This document shows positions 1 through 6,608 of a stretch of DNA of 8,750 nucleotides, in pieces. The position numbers and the translations under genes were made by a program. Source of the DNA: Candidatus Woesebacteria bacterium (GTDB lineage Bacteria; Patescibacteriota; Microgenomatia; UBA1406; GWC2-37-13). How positions within the stretch are numbered: position 1 is the stretch's first letter; each line of letters starts with the position of its first letter. The notes under the pieces were generated by a model, which saw only the letters and a program-made list of their open reading frames with translations, did no database searches and had not been told where the DNA came from. The DNA is taken from contig JAGOLU010000035.1 in assembly GCA_017993865.1 (NCBI GenBank), forward strand, positions 1 through 8,750, in the 5' to 3' direction.

Positions 1-141
1 GTGTTTTTGGGGGGAGCATCAATCAGATTTTTCGCAATTACCCTTCTTATAGGGACACTTACTGGTGTCTACTCATCGCCCTTTGTGGCGACGCCTGTCA
101 TGATGTGGCTGGAGAAACGAAGCAAGCTGACGAGTCAATAA
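1..141 (+). CDS. secF: Protein translocase subunit SecF, C-terminal end (partial)
   Basis: Frame 1 is open from the first base and encodes 46 residues ending in TAA at 139-141. The residues fit the last transmembrane segment of SecF: a Gly-Gly-Ala-Ser-Ile-Arg stretch, then a hydrophobic run with Leu-Ile-Gly-Thr-Leu-Thr-Gly-Val-Tyr-Ser-Ser-Pro-Phe-Val-Ala, then a short basic tail (Glu-Lys-Arg-Ser-Lys). The G-x-Y-S-S-x-F-x-A-x-P pattern is characteristic of the SecD/SecF family of RND-type membrane proteins. SecDF assists SecYEG-driven protein export across the cytoplasmic membrane using the proton motive force. The gene begins outside the window, so the start, the periplasmic domain and any secD neighbour cannot be seen. 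A fused SecDF is possible. No clear terminator follows the stop. Confidence 0.85.
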   Translation: MFLGGASIRFFAITLLIGTLTGVYSSPFVATPVMMWLEKRSKLTSQ

Positions 142-413
142 AAGGTACTTGTTTTCATGGTTGCAACCAACCTATATGTTCATCGAGACGGTACTGTGTC
201 GGTGCTGACCAGGCCAGATACACATATAATGAAGTGACAGGGCTAAGTTATTCGCCAAACAAAACGGTTGCAAGGATAGCAAGAACTACATTAAAAGATC
301 TCACTCAATTGGGAACGTAGTGAACACAGTGCGGAAATTTTTGATATGCTGTATGTAAGAAAGAATTAGTTAGAATCGGTTATGAATGCAATGTGAGTAT
401 AACTATACAATAT
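142..413. other. Intergenic stretch without a supported gene
   Basis: These 272 bases between secF and the 99-residue orphan contain no reading frame I can support. A 26-codon ATG frame starts at 157. The third frame stays open up to the TAG at 318-320, but its only ATG lies inside secF. There is a 10-base perfect palindrome, GGTTGCAACC (159-168), and its first eight bases recur at 266-273. No tRNA or strong hairpin terminator was recognised. Near the right edge, TATACA (404-409) lies four bases before the ATG of the next gene and may be its -10 element. Confidence 0.5.
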
Positions 414-713
414 ATGGCAACGTGTAGGTATTGCGAACATGCGGGAGGGGATGCATTTATCTGCTGGCCTTTGACTTCTCTGACAGTTGTACACCCTGGT
501 CGGGGGGAGCCCCCTGTACGCATAGAAAATACAGTCTCTTGTCCTGCAGGAGGCATAGATAGCGGTTGTGCTGTAGCAGAGGTTACTAGCGATGCAGCGG
601 TGCACTCAATAATGCCAAATCGATATTGGGCTCGTTTTGAAGAAAGATTGGGACAGGCAGCAGCACAGCTAAACGGAAGGGTATATGAGTCTACACCTGA
701 TACCAAAACTTAG
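414..713 (+). CDS. Small Cys-containing protein of unknown function
   Basis: I do not recognise this 99-residue protein. It has five cysteines, at residues 4, 7, 17, 43 and 52. The first pair forms C-x2-C, so a metal site or disulfides are conceivable but unproven. The C-terminal 35 residues, with Tyr-Trp-Ala-Arg-Phe-Glu-Glu-Arg, look like an amphipathic helix followed by a polar tail. There is no signal peptide or membrane segment. I chose ATG 414 because TATACAAT lies just upstream, as at other starts here; GTG 393 would add seven residues. The stop (711-713) overlaps the stop of convergent cca (710-712) by shared bases, which is typical of two real genes packed tightly. Two minus-strand frames are also open across this area, so coding status is likely but not certain. 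Confidence 0.5.
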   Translation: MATCRYCEHAGGDAFICWPLTSLTVVHPGRGEPPVRIENTVSCPAGGIDSGCAVAEVTSDAAVHSIMPNRYWARFEERLGQAAAQLNGRVYESTPDTKT

Positions 714-2059
714 TTTCCCTTTATTGTTTTAATCTCCTCAAGCAAAACCTCTCTCTCGTTCGCCACTTCTTTATTCTCCACCTTTGCAAAGAGTGCATCC
801 AGAATTTCCCCAACCTGGCGGGAAGGTTTTATCTTCAATATTTCCATTACGTCATTACCATCCACTTTTAGGTCTTTCACGGTGAATGGCTCGATCAGTA
901 GCTCAGCAACGCGCTTTTTGAAAAGCTCAGTACGCCAACTTGTTTCGGCGGCAGCGCCGCCCAGGCGATCTGCATGCCTCAGCTCAAACATATCCTCCAA
1001 ATAGTCTTTTGTTACGTTACGAATAAACCGACGGATTGCATTGTCGGTCATATCCTCGCTCACTACAAACTGATGGAATTCAACAAGCCGCACCAGTTTA
1101 TCTTTCTGATCGTTACTCAAACGGAATCGATCCGCAATTTCTTGTGCTTGCCGAGTGCCAACTACTTCGTGATTGTAGAAGGTTATCATCTCGGTTTTTG
1201 GATCTTTATGAAATGTGCGGACTTTACCAATATCATGGATAAGTGTCGCAAACCTGGTGATAGGATCTTTTGATTGGCAATGCTTGAGCGACATAACGAG
1301 GTGAGTGCCCACATCGTAAATATGATGTCTGCCCGGAGACTTTTGGGGGATATCAAAACACGCATCAAGTTCAGGCAACACAAAACGGAGGAGATTTGAA
1401 CTCTTCAAAAAAAGTACTCCTTCTGATGCATGAGGAGCAGTAATGATTCGTAAGAACTCATCTCGAATACGCTCCCATGAGATGCGAGTAATAAGCCCTG
1501 CATTGCGGGCTATTGAGTCGCGCGTCTGCGGTTCGATCAGAAAGCCGAGCTGTGCCGCAAATCGAATGGCGCGCAAAAGCCGCAGCGCATCCTCGCTAAA
1601 TCGGGTGTCTGCATTTCCTACGGTGCGGATCAGCTTGTTCTTAATATCTTCCTGACCACCAAACGGGTCAATTAGTGTTTCTCCATCATATGCCATGGCA
1701 TTCATCGTAAAATCCCGGCGGGCCAAATCGTCTTTCACGTCTTCTGCCCAAAGAACATTGTCGGGTCGACGACTATCGGTATATGAGTGCTCGGTGCGAT
1801 AGGGGGTGATTTCAAACAGCATTTCGCCCTCTCCAGAATCCCATTTCACCGTGACCGTACCATAGGTATTGTGGTAAAAAGAATCAGGGAAAACATGTTG
1901 AATCTGTTCAGGGGTCGCATTGGTGGTGAAATCCCAATCGGTTGTATCCGTGCCAAGGAGCATGTTGCGAACTGCGCCGCCCACTACATATACTTCAAAC
2001 GTGTGCTCACGCATAGTTTGCATGAAGGCATGAACAGAAAGGGGGATTTTGGCGTGCAT
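710..2059 (-). CDS. cca: CCA tRNA nucleotidyltransferase with HD domain
   Basis: This 449-residue enzyme adds or repairs the 3'-terminal CCA of tRNAs using CTP and ATP. The N-terminal nucleotidyltransferase fold shows Val-Gly-Gly-Ala-Val-Arg (26-31), Leu-Leu-Gly (34-36) and the metal-binding D-x-D pair Asp41/Asp43. The family motif R-R-D-F-T-M-N-A lies at 114-121, and the tRNA-binding segment with E-D-A-L-R-L-L-R-A-I-R-F at about 149-160. A C-terminal HD phosphohydrolase domain follows, with His275-Asp276 in L-I-H-D-I-G-K. Position 32 is Asn where the family usually has Asp (G-G-x-V-R-D). The frame is open up to an ATG at 2188, but I chose the ATG at 2057-2059. It places the Gly-Gly motif about 25 residues in, as expected, and has a good -10 element six bases upstream. 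The gene is divergent from hrcA and convergent with the orphan at 414. Confidence 0.93.
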   Translation of the reverse strand: MHAKIPLSVHAFMQTMREHTFEVYVVGGAVRNMLLGTDTTDWDFTTNATPEQIQHVFPDSFYHNTYGTVTVKWDSGEGEMLFEITPYRTEHSYTDSRRPDNVLWAEDVKDDLARRDFTMNAMAYDGETLIDPFGGQEDIKNKLIRTVGNADTRFSEDALRLLRAIRFAAQLGFLIEPQTRDSIARNAGLITRISWERIRDEFLRIITAPHASEGVLFLKSSNLLRFVLPELDACFDIPQKSPGRHHIYDVGTHLVMSLKHCQSKDPITRFATLIHDIGKVRTFHKDPKTEMITFYNHEVVGTRQAQEIADRFRLSNDQKDKLVRLVEFHQFVVSEDMTDNAIRRFIRNVTKDYLEDMFELRHADRLGGAAAETSWRTELFKKRVAELLIEPFTVKDLKVDGNDVMEILKIKPSRQVGEILDALFAKVENKEVANEREVLLEEIKTIKGN

Positions 2060-2065
2060 ATATCT

Positions 2066-2095
2066 ATTATAATCGGAATATTCAGCATTTGTAGA
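2066..2095 (-). promoter_or_regulatory. cca promoter, near-leaderless
   Basis: Read on the minus strand, a perfect TATAAT (plus-strand 2066-2071) lies 18 bases downstream of TCTACA (2090-2095), which matches 4 of 6 bases of TTGACA. The -10 ends only six bases before the cca ATG at 2059, so transcription should start at or beside the start codon. This position also supports the shorter cca start, because a start at 2188 would put the promoter inside the coding region. Confidence 0.6.
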
Positions 2096-2108
2096 AATGT
2101 ATATCCTC

Positions 2109-2175
2109 AACACCGTATTTTTGCTTGCGTCGTACCCCACGGGTGAACCCCGTCGTCTGCGCAAAAATAGGTGTT
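2109..2175. repeat. Bulged 15-bp inverted repeat with inner hairpin
   Basis: The arms 2109-2124 and 2161-2175 pair over 15 base pairs with a single unpaired G at 2115. The core is TATTTTTGC against GCAAAAATA, extended outward by AACACC against GGTGTT. The 36-base interior holds a second hairpin, ACGGG (2139-2143) with CCCGT (2149-2153) around a five-base loop. It lies between the divergent cca and hrcA promoters, upstream of both, so it is not part of either predicted mRNA. A T-run is inside the stem rather than after it, so it does not look like an ordinary terminator. Function unknown; it could be a small RNA, a palindromic repeat element or a DNA-level structure. Confidence 0.6.
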
Positions 2176-2219
2176 CTCGGATAAACAACCATAATTACGC
2201 TACTATTACACAATACAGC

Positions 2220-2249
2220 TTGACAAATTAGCAGACTGTATACTATACT
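2220..2249 (+). promoter_or_regulatory. hrcA promoter, near-leaderless
   Basis: A perfect -35 TTGACA (2220-2225) is followed after 18 bases by TATACT (2244-2249), five of six to the -10 consensus. This is a good housekeeping-sigma promoter. Start of transcription would fall around 2255-2257, only a few bases before the hrcA ATG at 2259, leaving no room for a Shine-Dalgarno site. The CIRCE-like palindrome fills the spacer and covers the -10, so repressor binding should block RNA polymerase. Confidence 0.75.
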
Positions 2250-2254
2250 GCTAA
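2228..2254. promoter_or_regulatory. CIRCE-like HrcA operator
   Basis: The site reads TTAGCAGAC, nine bases, TACTGCTAA: 27 bases in all, with perfect seven-base outer arms (TTAGCAG at 2228-2234, CTGCTAA at 2248-2254). The classical CIRCE element is TTAGCACTC-N9-GAGTGCTAA with the same 9-9-9 geometry. The outer six bases of each arm are identical to it and the inner three differ. Its place directly before hrcA and inside the hrcA promoter fits the known autoregulation of HrcA. No second complete copy was seen before dnaK or dnaJ, so the one site may control the whole hrcA-dnaK unit. Confidence 0.82.
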
Positions 2255-2258
2255 GTAT

Positions 2259-2996
2259 ATGGATGAACTTTCTCCACGTCAGATAGAAATTCTTAAATCA
2301 ATCGTGTCAGAATACACCGAGAGCGGTTCTGCGGTGGGTTCAGAAATCCTAGAAAAAAAATATAAACTGGGTGTGTCTCCTGCAACGATTCGCAACGAAA
2401 TGGTCAATCTGACAACTAAGGGATTTCTCAAGAAATCTCATTTTTCAGCTGGTCGAGAACCATCCGCAAAGGGGTTTCGATACTATATCACCCACATCAT
2501 GCAGGAGAAACAAATGTCCACGATTGATGAGGTAACATACAAAAATAGTCTGTGGGACAGCCGCACGCATCTGCATCGTTTGCTTTCTGCGGGTACTAAG
2601 ATTCTTGCAGATCGCACCGGCTTGGTGGCAGTTTCGGCTACGAACACGGGAGATATGTATTATGCAGGAGTCTCATGTTTATTCAATGATGGAGAAGAGC
2701 TTAGCAATGACTCAGCTCGTCACCTCTGTGACATTCTCGACGAGTTTTCTTTTTGGCAGCAAGTGATGCAACGATTCTTTGCCACAAACCAAGATGTGTT
2801 TTACATGCTCGGTGAAGAAGATTTCTCTGACCCTGCATTTGAACCAATTGCATCAATCATGGGAGAGTTCCATGTGGGTGAGGTGCAGGGAGTAATTGGC
2901 CTTATTGGACCTAAGAGAATGAGGTATGATGTGTTTATACCGCAGGTGCGCTATTTCTCGCATCTATTAGAAGACATAGGGCTCAAACACGATTAA
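2259..2996 (+). CDS. hrcA: Heat-inducible transcription repressor HrcA (short form)
   Basis: HrcA is the cytoplasmic repressor that binds CIRCE operators and holds down chaperone genes until heat stress. The N-terminal winged helix is clear: L-S-P-R-Q-I-E-I-L-K-S-I-V (4-16), V-G-S at 26-28, the recognition segment L-G-V-S-P-A-T-I-R-N-E-M (37-48) and the wing S-A-G-R-E-P-S-A-K-G-F-R-Y-Y (63-76). The C-terminus retains the family signature G-V-I-G-L-I-G-P-K-R-M (211-221). At 245 residues it is about 100 shorter than the usual 340 or so. Both ends are conserved, so the loss is in the middle (the inserted dimerisation and GAF-like region) rather than a truncation. The ATG lies just downstream of the promoter and operator. 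It is first in the cluster, and grpE follows after 21 bases. Confidence 0.92.
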   Translation: MDELSPRQIEILKSIVSEYTESGSAVGSEILEKKYKLGVSPATIRNEMVNLTTKGFLKKSHFSAGREPSAKGFRYYITHIMQEKQMSTIDEVTYKNSLWDSRTHLHRLLSAGTKILADRTGLVAVSATNTGDMYYAGVSCLFNDGEELSNDSARHLCDILDEFSFWQQVMQRFFATNQDVFYMLGEEDFSDPAFEPIASIMGEFHVGEVQGVIGLIGPKRMRYDVFIPQVRYFSHLLEDIGLKHD

Positions 2997-3017
2997 CTGT
3001 TAATTTTATATTTTCAT

Positions 3018-3521
3018 ATGGCAGATGTCTCAGACCTAATCGACCCATCAGGCAAACCGTTATCATCAGAAAAACACAAACAAGATCATCATGAAAAGCA
3101 TGAGCCGAAAGAAGTTGAAGTAAACGTCGATTATAAAGAACGATACATGCGCGCACTCGCAGATTACAAAAACTTGCAGCGTAAAATCGAAGAAGAGAGA
3201 AAGCTTATCTTTACCTTCGCAACAGCCAACGTGCTCGAGCAAGTGATACCAACCGTCGACCTTTTATACAAAGCAGAAATATTTATTAAAGACCCCGGTA
3301 TGCAAATGGTGAAAGACCAGCTCGTGCATGTGCTCGAAGAATTCGGACTGAAGGAAATAGAGCTTATGGGTAAAGAATATGACCCGCACACTGCAGAAGT
3401 AGTGGGTACTGTCGAAGGAGAAAAAGAGAATGTGGTGGTAGAAGTAGTGCGTCGGGGATACAAACTTGGAGATAAAGTTATACGTGTAGGGCAGGTGAAG
3501 GTTGGAAAAGCGAGCCAATAA
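3018..3521 (+). CDS. grpE: Nucleotide exchange factor GrpE
   Basis: GrpE binds DnaK as a dimer and releases ADP, completing the Hsp70 cycle in the cytoplasm. The 167-residue protein starts with a charged, His- and Lys-rich disordered region (about 1-37). A long helix follows with Y-K-E-R-Y-M-R-A-L-A-D-Y-K-N-L-Q-R-K (39-56), the family's dimerising coiled coil. The C-terminal beta domain has Y-D-P-H-T-A-E-V-V (121-129) and G-Y-K-L-G-D-K-V-I-R-V-G-Q-V-K-V (147-162), matching the GrpE signature. The usual proline in the final R-P-A-x-V segment is replaced by Val-Gly. No Shine-Dalgarno is present; TATATT (3007-3012) lies five bases before the ATG. It sits in its canonical place between hrcA and dnaK, but two unknown genes intervene before dnaK. 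Confidence 0.93.
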   Translation: MADVSDLIDPSGKPLSSEKHKQDHHEKHEPKEVEVNVDYKERYMRALADYKNLQRKIEEERKLIFTFATANVLEQVIPTVDLLYKAEIFIKDPGMQMVKDQLVHVLEEFGLKEIELMGKEYDPHTAEVVGTVEGEKENVVVEVVRRGYKLGDKVIRVGQVKVGKASQ

Positions 3522-3562
3522 CATCAAAACGTACAGTACTTATTAGCATTTCAATTTTCAAT

Positions 3563-4009
3563 ATGGAACCAAATGGTAAAAGCATAAACCCACCCGTTAT
3601 CGGTGGAGTGCCAGAGCAAAAAGAAATGATGAGCAATGAGCGCGTGGCACCAGCACAAAGCAATGGTCAACAGGATGCCGCTCAGCCACAGCAAGGCACA
3701 TCTAACGACACAAAAAGCATTGTTACTGTCTTATTACTCATTTTTGTATACCCCATCGGAGTACTTGTTATGTGGCTTTGGACCAAATGGAGATGGTGGG
3801 TAAAGCTATTAGCGAGTTTACCATTCATACTTATATTCGTATCGGTAGCAGCTATGTTTGCGCTCATTGCGGCAAACCCTGGTGCACAGGTACAAAAAGC
3901 CAAGTTCATTTCAGAATGTACAAAAACATATACACAACAAGAATGCACGCAGAAATATATGCAGATGCAGTTAGAAGTGCCGAGCGTGACATTGCCAATG
4001 GTTAAATAA
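3563..4009 (+). CDS. Two-helix membrane protein of unknown function
   Basis: This 148-residue protein has a polar N-terminus rich in Gln, Pro, Asn and Ala (1-51, probably disordered). Two hydrophobic segments follow, at about 52-73 and 82-104, joined by the short basic and aromatic loop T-K-W-R-W-W-V-K. The C-terminal tail contains Cys119 and Cys128. By the positive-inside rule the loop is cytoplasmic, placing both termini outside, where the cysteines could form a disulfide; this is inference. The segment Tyr-Pro-x-Gly...Met-Trp...Thr-Lys-Trp resembles a pattern I recall from small uncharacterised bacterial membrane proteins, but I cannot name a family. There is no signal peptide cleavage motif. 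It lies 41 bases after grpE and 11 before the next gene, so it is probably co-transcribed with the chaperones. A tandem heptamer TTTCAAT (3549-3562) directly precedes the ATG. Confidence 0.78.
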   Translation: MEPNGKSINPPVIGGVPEQKEMMSNERVAPAQSNGQQDAAQPQQGTSNDTKSIVTVLLLIFVYPIGVLVMWLWTKWRWWVKLLASLPFILIFVSVAAMFALIAANPGAQVQKAKFISECTKTYTQQECTQKYMQMQLEVPSVTLPMVK

Positions 4010-4020
4010 TTTTTTTGAAT

Positions 4021-4569
4021 ATGGGAGTAGAAGAAGGAATTGATGTGAGTCCCGTAGTGCAACCAGAAAAAACAGCAGGTGTAGAGAAGAAAGATGTGGT
4101 CGAGCTGAGGACAGACCTAGAGAGAGAACTGGGTATTAGCGGTGCTATAGAAGCAATAGGCATCTATTTAACAAAAGACGCTGCACCTATGGTAACCGCA
4201 GACGATGTGCGACGCACTTTGGACAGAGATGGACTGACCGAGGAAGAAGTAGAAGAGCTATTACAGCGGGCGGGGTTTCGGAGGGTGTTCGCATGGGAGT
4301 TGGATGATGAGTGTGCACGCTTGGTAGGCAATGTCCAAAGCGCCGAGGAAGATAGTGAACGAATACAAAGAGAAGAAGCTTTGGAGAGACGTAAGAATAG
4401 AACAGAAATGCAATTGCCAGCGATCAAAGATGAAAGCAGGGTCTGGGCAAGACCAGTAGGAAAAGAATCAGGACAACAATGGTCAATTAACGGAAAGGCA
4501 TTAGGGGCAGAGGACATTAATACATTAGTGCGAGAGCACATTACAGATTTAGCGCCAAGCTTTTTCTAA
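4021..4569 (+). CDS. Acidic cytoplasmic protein of unknown function
   Basis: I do not recognise this 182-residue protein. It is soluble, with no signal peptide or membrane segment, and strongly charged. Residues around 50-90 predict as helices (T-A-D-D-V-R-R-T-L-D-R-D-G-L-T-E-E-E-V-E-E-L-L), reading like a compact helical domain. A Glu- and Arg-rich stretch near 108-130 could be a single long helix. A Trp-containing tail ends in Pro-Ser-Phe-Phe. I chose ATG 4021; an in-frame TTG at 4015 would add two residues but is less likely. The gap from the upstream membrane protein is only 11 bases, and dnaK follows after 70. Its place suggests expression with the heat-shock genes, possibly a client- or chaperone-related role, but nothing in the sequence proves it. 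Confidence 0.75.
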   Translation: MGVEEGIDVSPVVQPEKTAGVEKKDVVELRTDLERELGISGAIEAIGIYLTKDAAPMVTADDVRRTLDRDGLTEEEVEELLQRAGFRRVFAWELDDECARLVGNVQSAEEDSERIQREEALERRKNRTEMQLPAIKDESRVWARPVGKESGQQWSINGKALGAEDINTLVREHITDLAPSFF

Positions 4570-4639
4570 TCAACATAGAAAGATACCATTATTACAAATT
4601 AGTCATTACGTCATTAATTAACATTACATTTTTTATCTT

Positions 4640-6526
4640 ATGTCAAAAATCATAGGTATTGATCTTGGAACAACCAACTCATGCGTTGCGGTGATGGAGG
4701 GAGGATCTCCAAAAGTTATTCATTCGAAGGAAGGGCGCAACGTTATCCCTTCGGTCGTTGACCCCGTCAAACGGGTTGTGGGCGATGTGGCAAAACGTCA
4801 GATGGTCATGAACCCCAAAAGAACCATCTTCTCTGTAAAACGGCTCATGGGTCACCGATTTAGCGATGCAACAATCCAAAGTGACATAAAATGGCTACCA
4901 TATACCATTAAAGCAGGTCGCGAAGACATGGCAGTCATCACGGTCGAAGGCAAAGATTACACTCCGCAAGAAATATCTGCTATGGTTTTGCAAAAAATCA
5001 AAACTGATGCAGAAGCATATTTGGGAGCACCAGTCACTCGTGCCGTGATCACGGTACCCGCATACTTTGACGATGCACAACGTCAAGCCACGAAGCAAGC
5101 CGGTGAGATTGCAGGGCTTACGGTGGAGCGAATTATTAACGAGCCTACTGCAGCAGCACTTGCCTATGGATTAGATCGCAAAAAGAATGAGACTATCATC
5201 GTCTATGATCTTGGCGGAGGTACGTTCGATGTAACCGTTCTCGAACTTGGTGATGGTGTGTTCCAGGTAAAAGCGACTGGAGGTGACACCCACCTGGGAG
5301 GTGATGATTTTGATAAAGCCATCATCATGCACATGATTGAGGAGTTCAAAAAAGAGAATCAGATTGATCTTACTGCGGATTCTCAGGCGATGCAACGCTT
5401 GAAGGAAGCGGCAGAGAAGGCGAAGATTGAGCTTTCCTCAAGTGCCGAAGCACAAATCCAACTCCCCTTTATTTCAGCGGGACCAAATGGACCTCTACAC
5501 ATCACCATGACGCTCACGCGTGCAAAGCTTGAATCACTAGTCGAGGGTTTGATTACTAAATCGTTTGAGTCTGTAACCAAAGTCCTTAAAGATGCAGGAA
5601 TCACCAAAGATAAAGTGAACGAAATCGTATTGGTCGGTGGCATGACACGTATGCCCAAGGTTGTAGAAGAAGTAACTAAATACTTTGGCAAAGAGCCCAA
5701 CCAAGGAGTAAACCCTGATGAAGTTGTGGCGATTGGCGCTGCAATTCAGGGTGGTGTACTTATGGGAGAAACAAAAGATGTTGTGCTGCTCGATGTTACC
5801 CCGCTCACATTGGGCGTCGAGACGTTGGGAGGAGTAACAACCCCGCTTATTGCGCGAAACACCACCATACCGACCAGCAAGTCTGAGACATTCTCGACGG
5901 CTGCTGATAATCAGACGTCGGTGGAAGTGCACGTGCTCCAAGGCGAGCGCCCCATGGCAAAGGATAATAAATCGCTTGGTCACTTTACGCTTGATGGAAT
6001 CCCCTCAGCACCACGCGGAGTACCTCAGGTAGAGGTAACGTTTGATATCGATGCAAACGGTATTCTGATGGTAACCGCGAAAGAGAAGACCACAAACAAA
6101 ACAGCGAATATAAAAATAACTGGCTCTACAGGTCTCTCTTCTGAAGAGGTAGAGAAAATGAAGTCTGAAGCAGAGAAAAATGCAGCGACAGATCAAGAAG
6201 CGCGTGAGAAGATTGAGGCAAAGAACCGTGCCGACACCCTTGTTTATCAAGCTGAGAAAGCACTTAAAGATGGCGGAGATAAAGTAACTGCAGAAGTCAA
6301 AACAGAAGTTGAGACAAAGATCAAGGAGCTCAAAGATATTTTGGAAACAGGATCAAAGGCTGACCTGGAAACAAAGTCTAATGAGCTGCAGCAAGCAGTG
6401 GCAAAGGTGGGTGCGAGCGCACAACCAGGGCCAGCAGAAGGGTCCCCAGAGCAAGGAGATTCCGGCGCAAACTCTGATAAGCCATCGGATGAGAAGAAGG
6501 TAGAAGAGGGTGAAGTGGTAGGCTAA
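4640..6526 (+). CDS. dnaK: Chaperone protein DnaK (Hsp70)
   Basis: DnaK is the ATP-driven Hsp70 chaperone that binds exposed hydrophobic peptides, assisted by DnaJ and GrpE. At 628 residues it is full length. The ATPase domain shows G-I-D-L-G-T-T-N-S (6-14), the second phosphate motif D-L-G-G-G-T-F-D (190-197) and the adenosine motif V-L-V-G-G-M-T-R-M-P (330-339). The hydrophobic interdomain linker is V-V-L-L-D (381-385), followed by the peptide-binding domain from about 386 and a helical lid from about 500. The extra segment near residues 73-95 that Gram-positive DnaKs lack is present (M-G-H-R-F-S-D-A-T-I-Q-S-D). The tail is acidic with Gly, Ser and Pro and ends E-E-G-E-V-V-G. There is no CIRCE directly upstream and only a poor promoter, so read-through from hrcA is likely. 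A strong hairpin follows the stop. Confidence 0.98.
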   Translation: MSKIIGIDLGTTNSCVAVMEGGSPKVIHSKEGRNVIPSVVDPVKRVVGDVAKRQMVMNPKRTIFSVKRLMGHRFSDATIQSDIKWLPYTIKAGREDMAVITVEGKDYTPQEISAMVLQKIKTDAEAYLGAPVTRAVITVPAYFDDAQRQATKQAGEIAGLTVERIINEPTAAALAYGLDRKKNETIIVYDLGGGTFDVTVLELGDGVFQVKATGGDTHLGGDDFDKAIIMHMIEEFKKENQIDLTADSQAMQRLKEAAEKAKIELSSSAEAQIQLPFISAGPNGPLHITMTLTRAKLESLVEGLITKSFESVTKVLKDAGITKDKVNEIVLVGGMTRMPKVVEEVTKYFGKEPNQGVNPDEVVAIGAAIQGGVLMGETKDVVLLDVTPLTLGVETLGGVTTPLIARNTTIPTSKSETFSTAADNQTSVEVHVLQGERPMAKDNKSLGHFTLDGIPSAPRGVPQVEVTFDIDANGILMVTAKEKTTNKTANIKITGSTGLSSEEVEKMKSEAEKNAATDQEAREKIEAKNRADTLVYQAEKALKDGGDKVTAEVKTEVETKIKELKDILETGSKADLETKSNELQQAVAKVGASAQPGPAEGSPEQGDSGANSDKPSDEKKVEEGEVVG

Positions 6527-6556
6527 GATTAACAGGACATTTCAGCGTTAATAATC

Positions 6557-6590
6557 ACAATAATGGGCGCACACCTGCGTCCATTATTGT
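6557..6590 (+). terminator. Hairpin terminator after dnaK
   Basis: The arms 6557-6571 and 6576-6590 form a 15-pair stem (ACAATAATGGGCGCA with TGCGTCCATTATTGT) around the four-base loop CACC; the only imperfection is a G-T pair. The stem has a GC-rich top and an AT-rich base. The T-run after it is short and runs TTGTTTGAG, so it may be a weak intrinsic terminator or an mRNA 3'-end stabiliser. Its place 31 bases after the dnaK stop fits transcript termination. Confidence 0.7.
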
Positions 6591-6602
6591 TTGAGTAGGA
6601 AG

Positions 6603-6608
6603 TATAAT
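6603..6608 (+). promoter_or_regulatory. Possible -10 element before the Nudix-like remnant
   Basis: A perfect TATAAT lies nine bases before the ATG at 6618, in the same near-leaderless arrangement as cca and hrcA. No convincing -35 is present; the expected position falls inside the terminator hairpin. TTAGCACT, the first eight bases of CIRCE, follows directly at 6609-6616, but the partner half-site is poor. It could drive the remnant and the HAD-dnaJ pair behind it. Confidence 0.4.

Noticed and set aside
105..320. 71-residue frame beginning inside secF
   Set aside because: Its ATG overlaps the secF coding end in another frame, and no domain or start signal supports it. The second half reads somewhat protein-like but is too short to call.
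366..706. Two minus-strand open frames opposite the 99-residue orphan
   Set aside because: They have no start context, domain or neighbour support; the plus frame fits better because of its shared-stop arrangement with cca. I treat them as shadows.
2136..2156. tRNA T-arm-like sequence on the minus strand
   Set aside because: GGGGTTCACCC resembles a T arm, but the loop is only five bases and no acceptor, D or anticodon arms are present.
2060..2188. 43-residue N-terminal extension of cca from the upstream ATG at 2188
   Set aside because: CCA enzymes start about 20-25 residues before the Gly-Gly motif. The extension is Arg-rich and unlike the family, and the TATAAT at 2066-2071 would fall inside it. 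It also overlaps the inverted repeat.
2992..3004. Perfect palindrome ATTAAC-T-GTTAAT across the hrcA stop
   Set aside because: Only six AT-rich pairs with a one-base centre, so it is too weak for a terminator and lacks CIRCE bases. A similar pair (6528-6533, 6547-6552) after dnaK is also likely chance.
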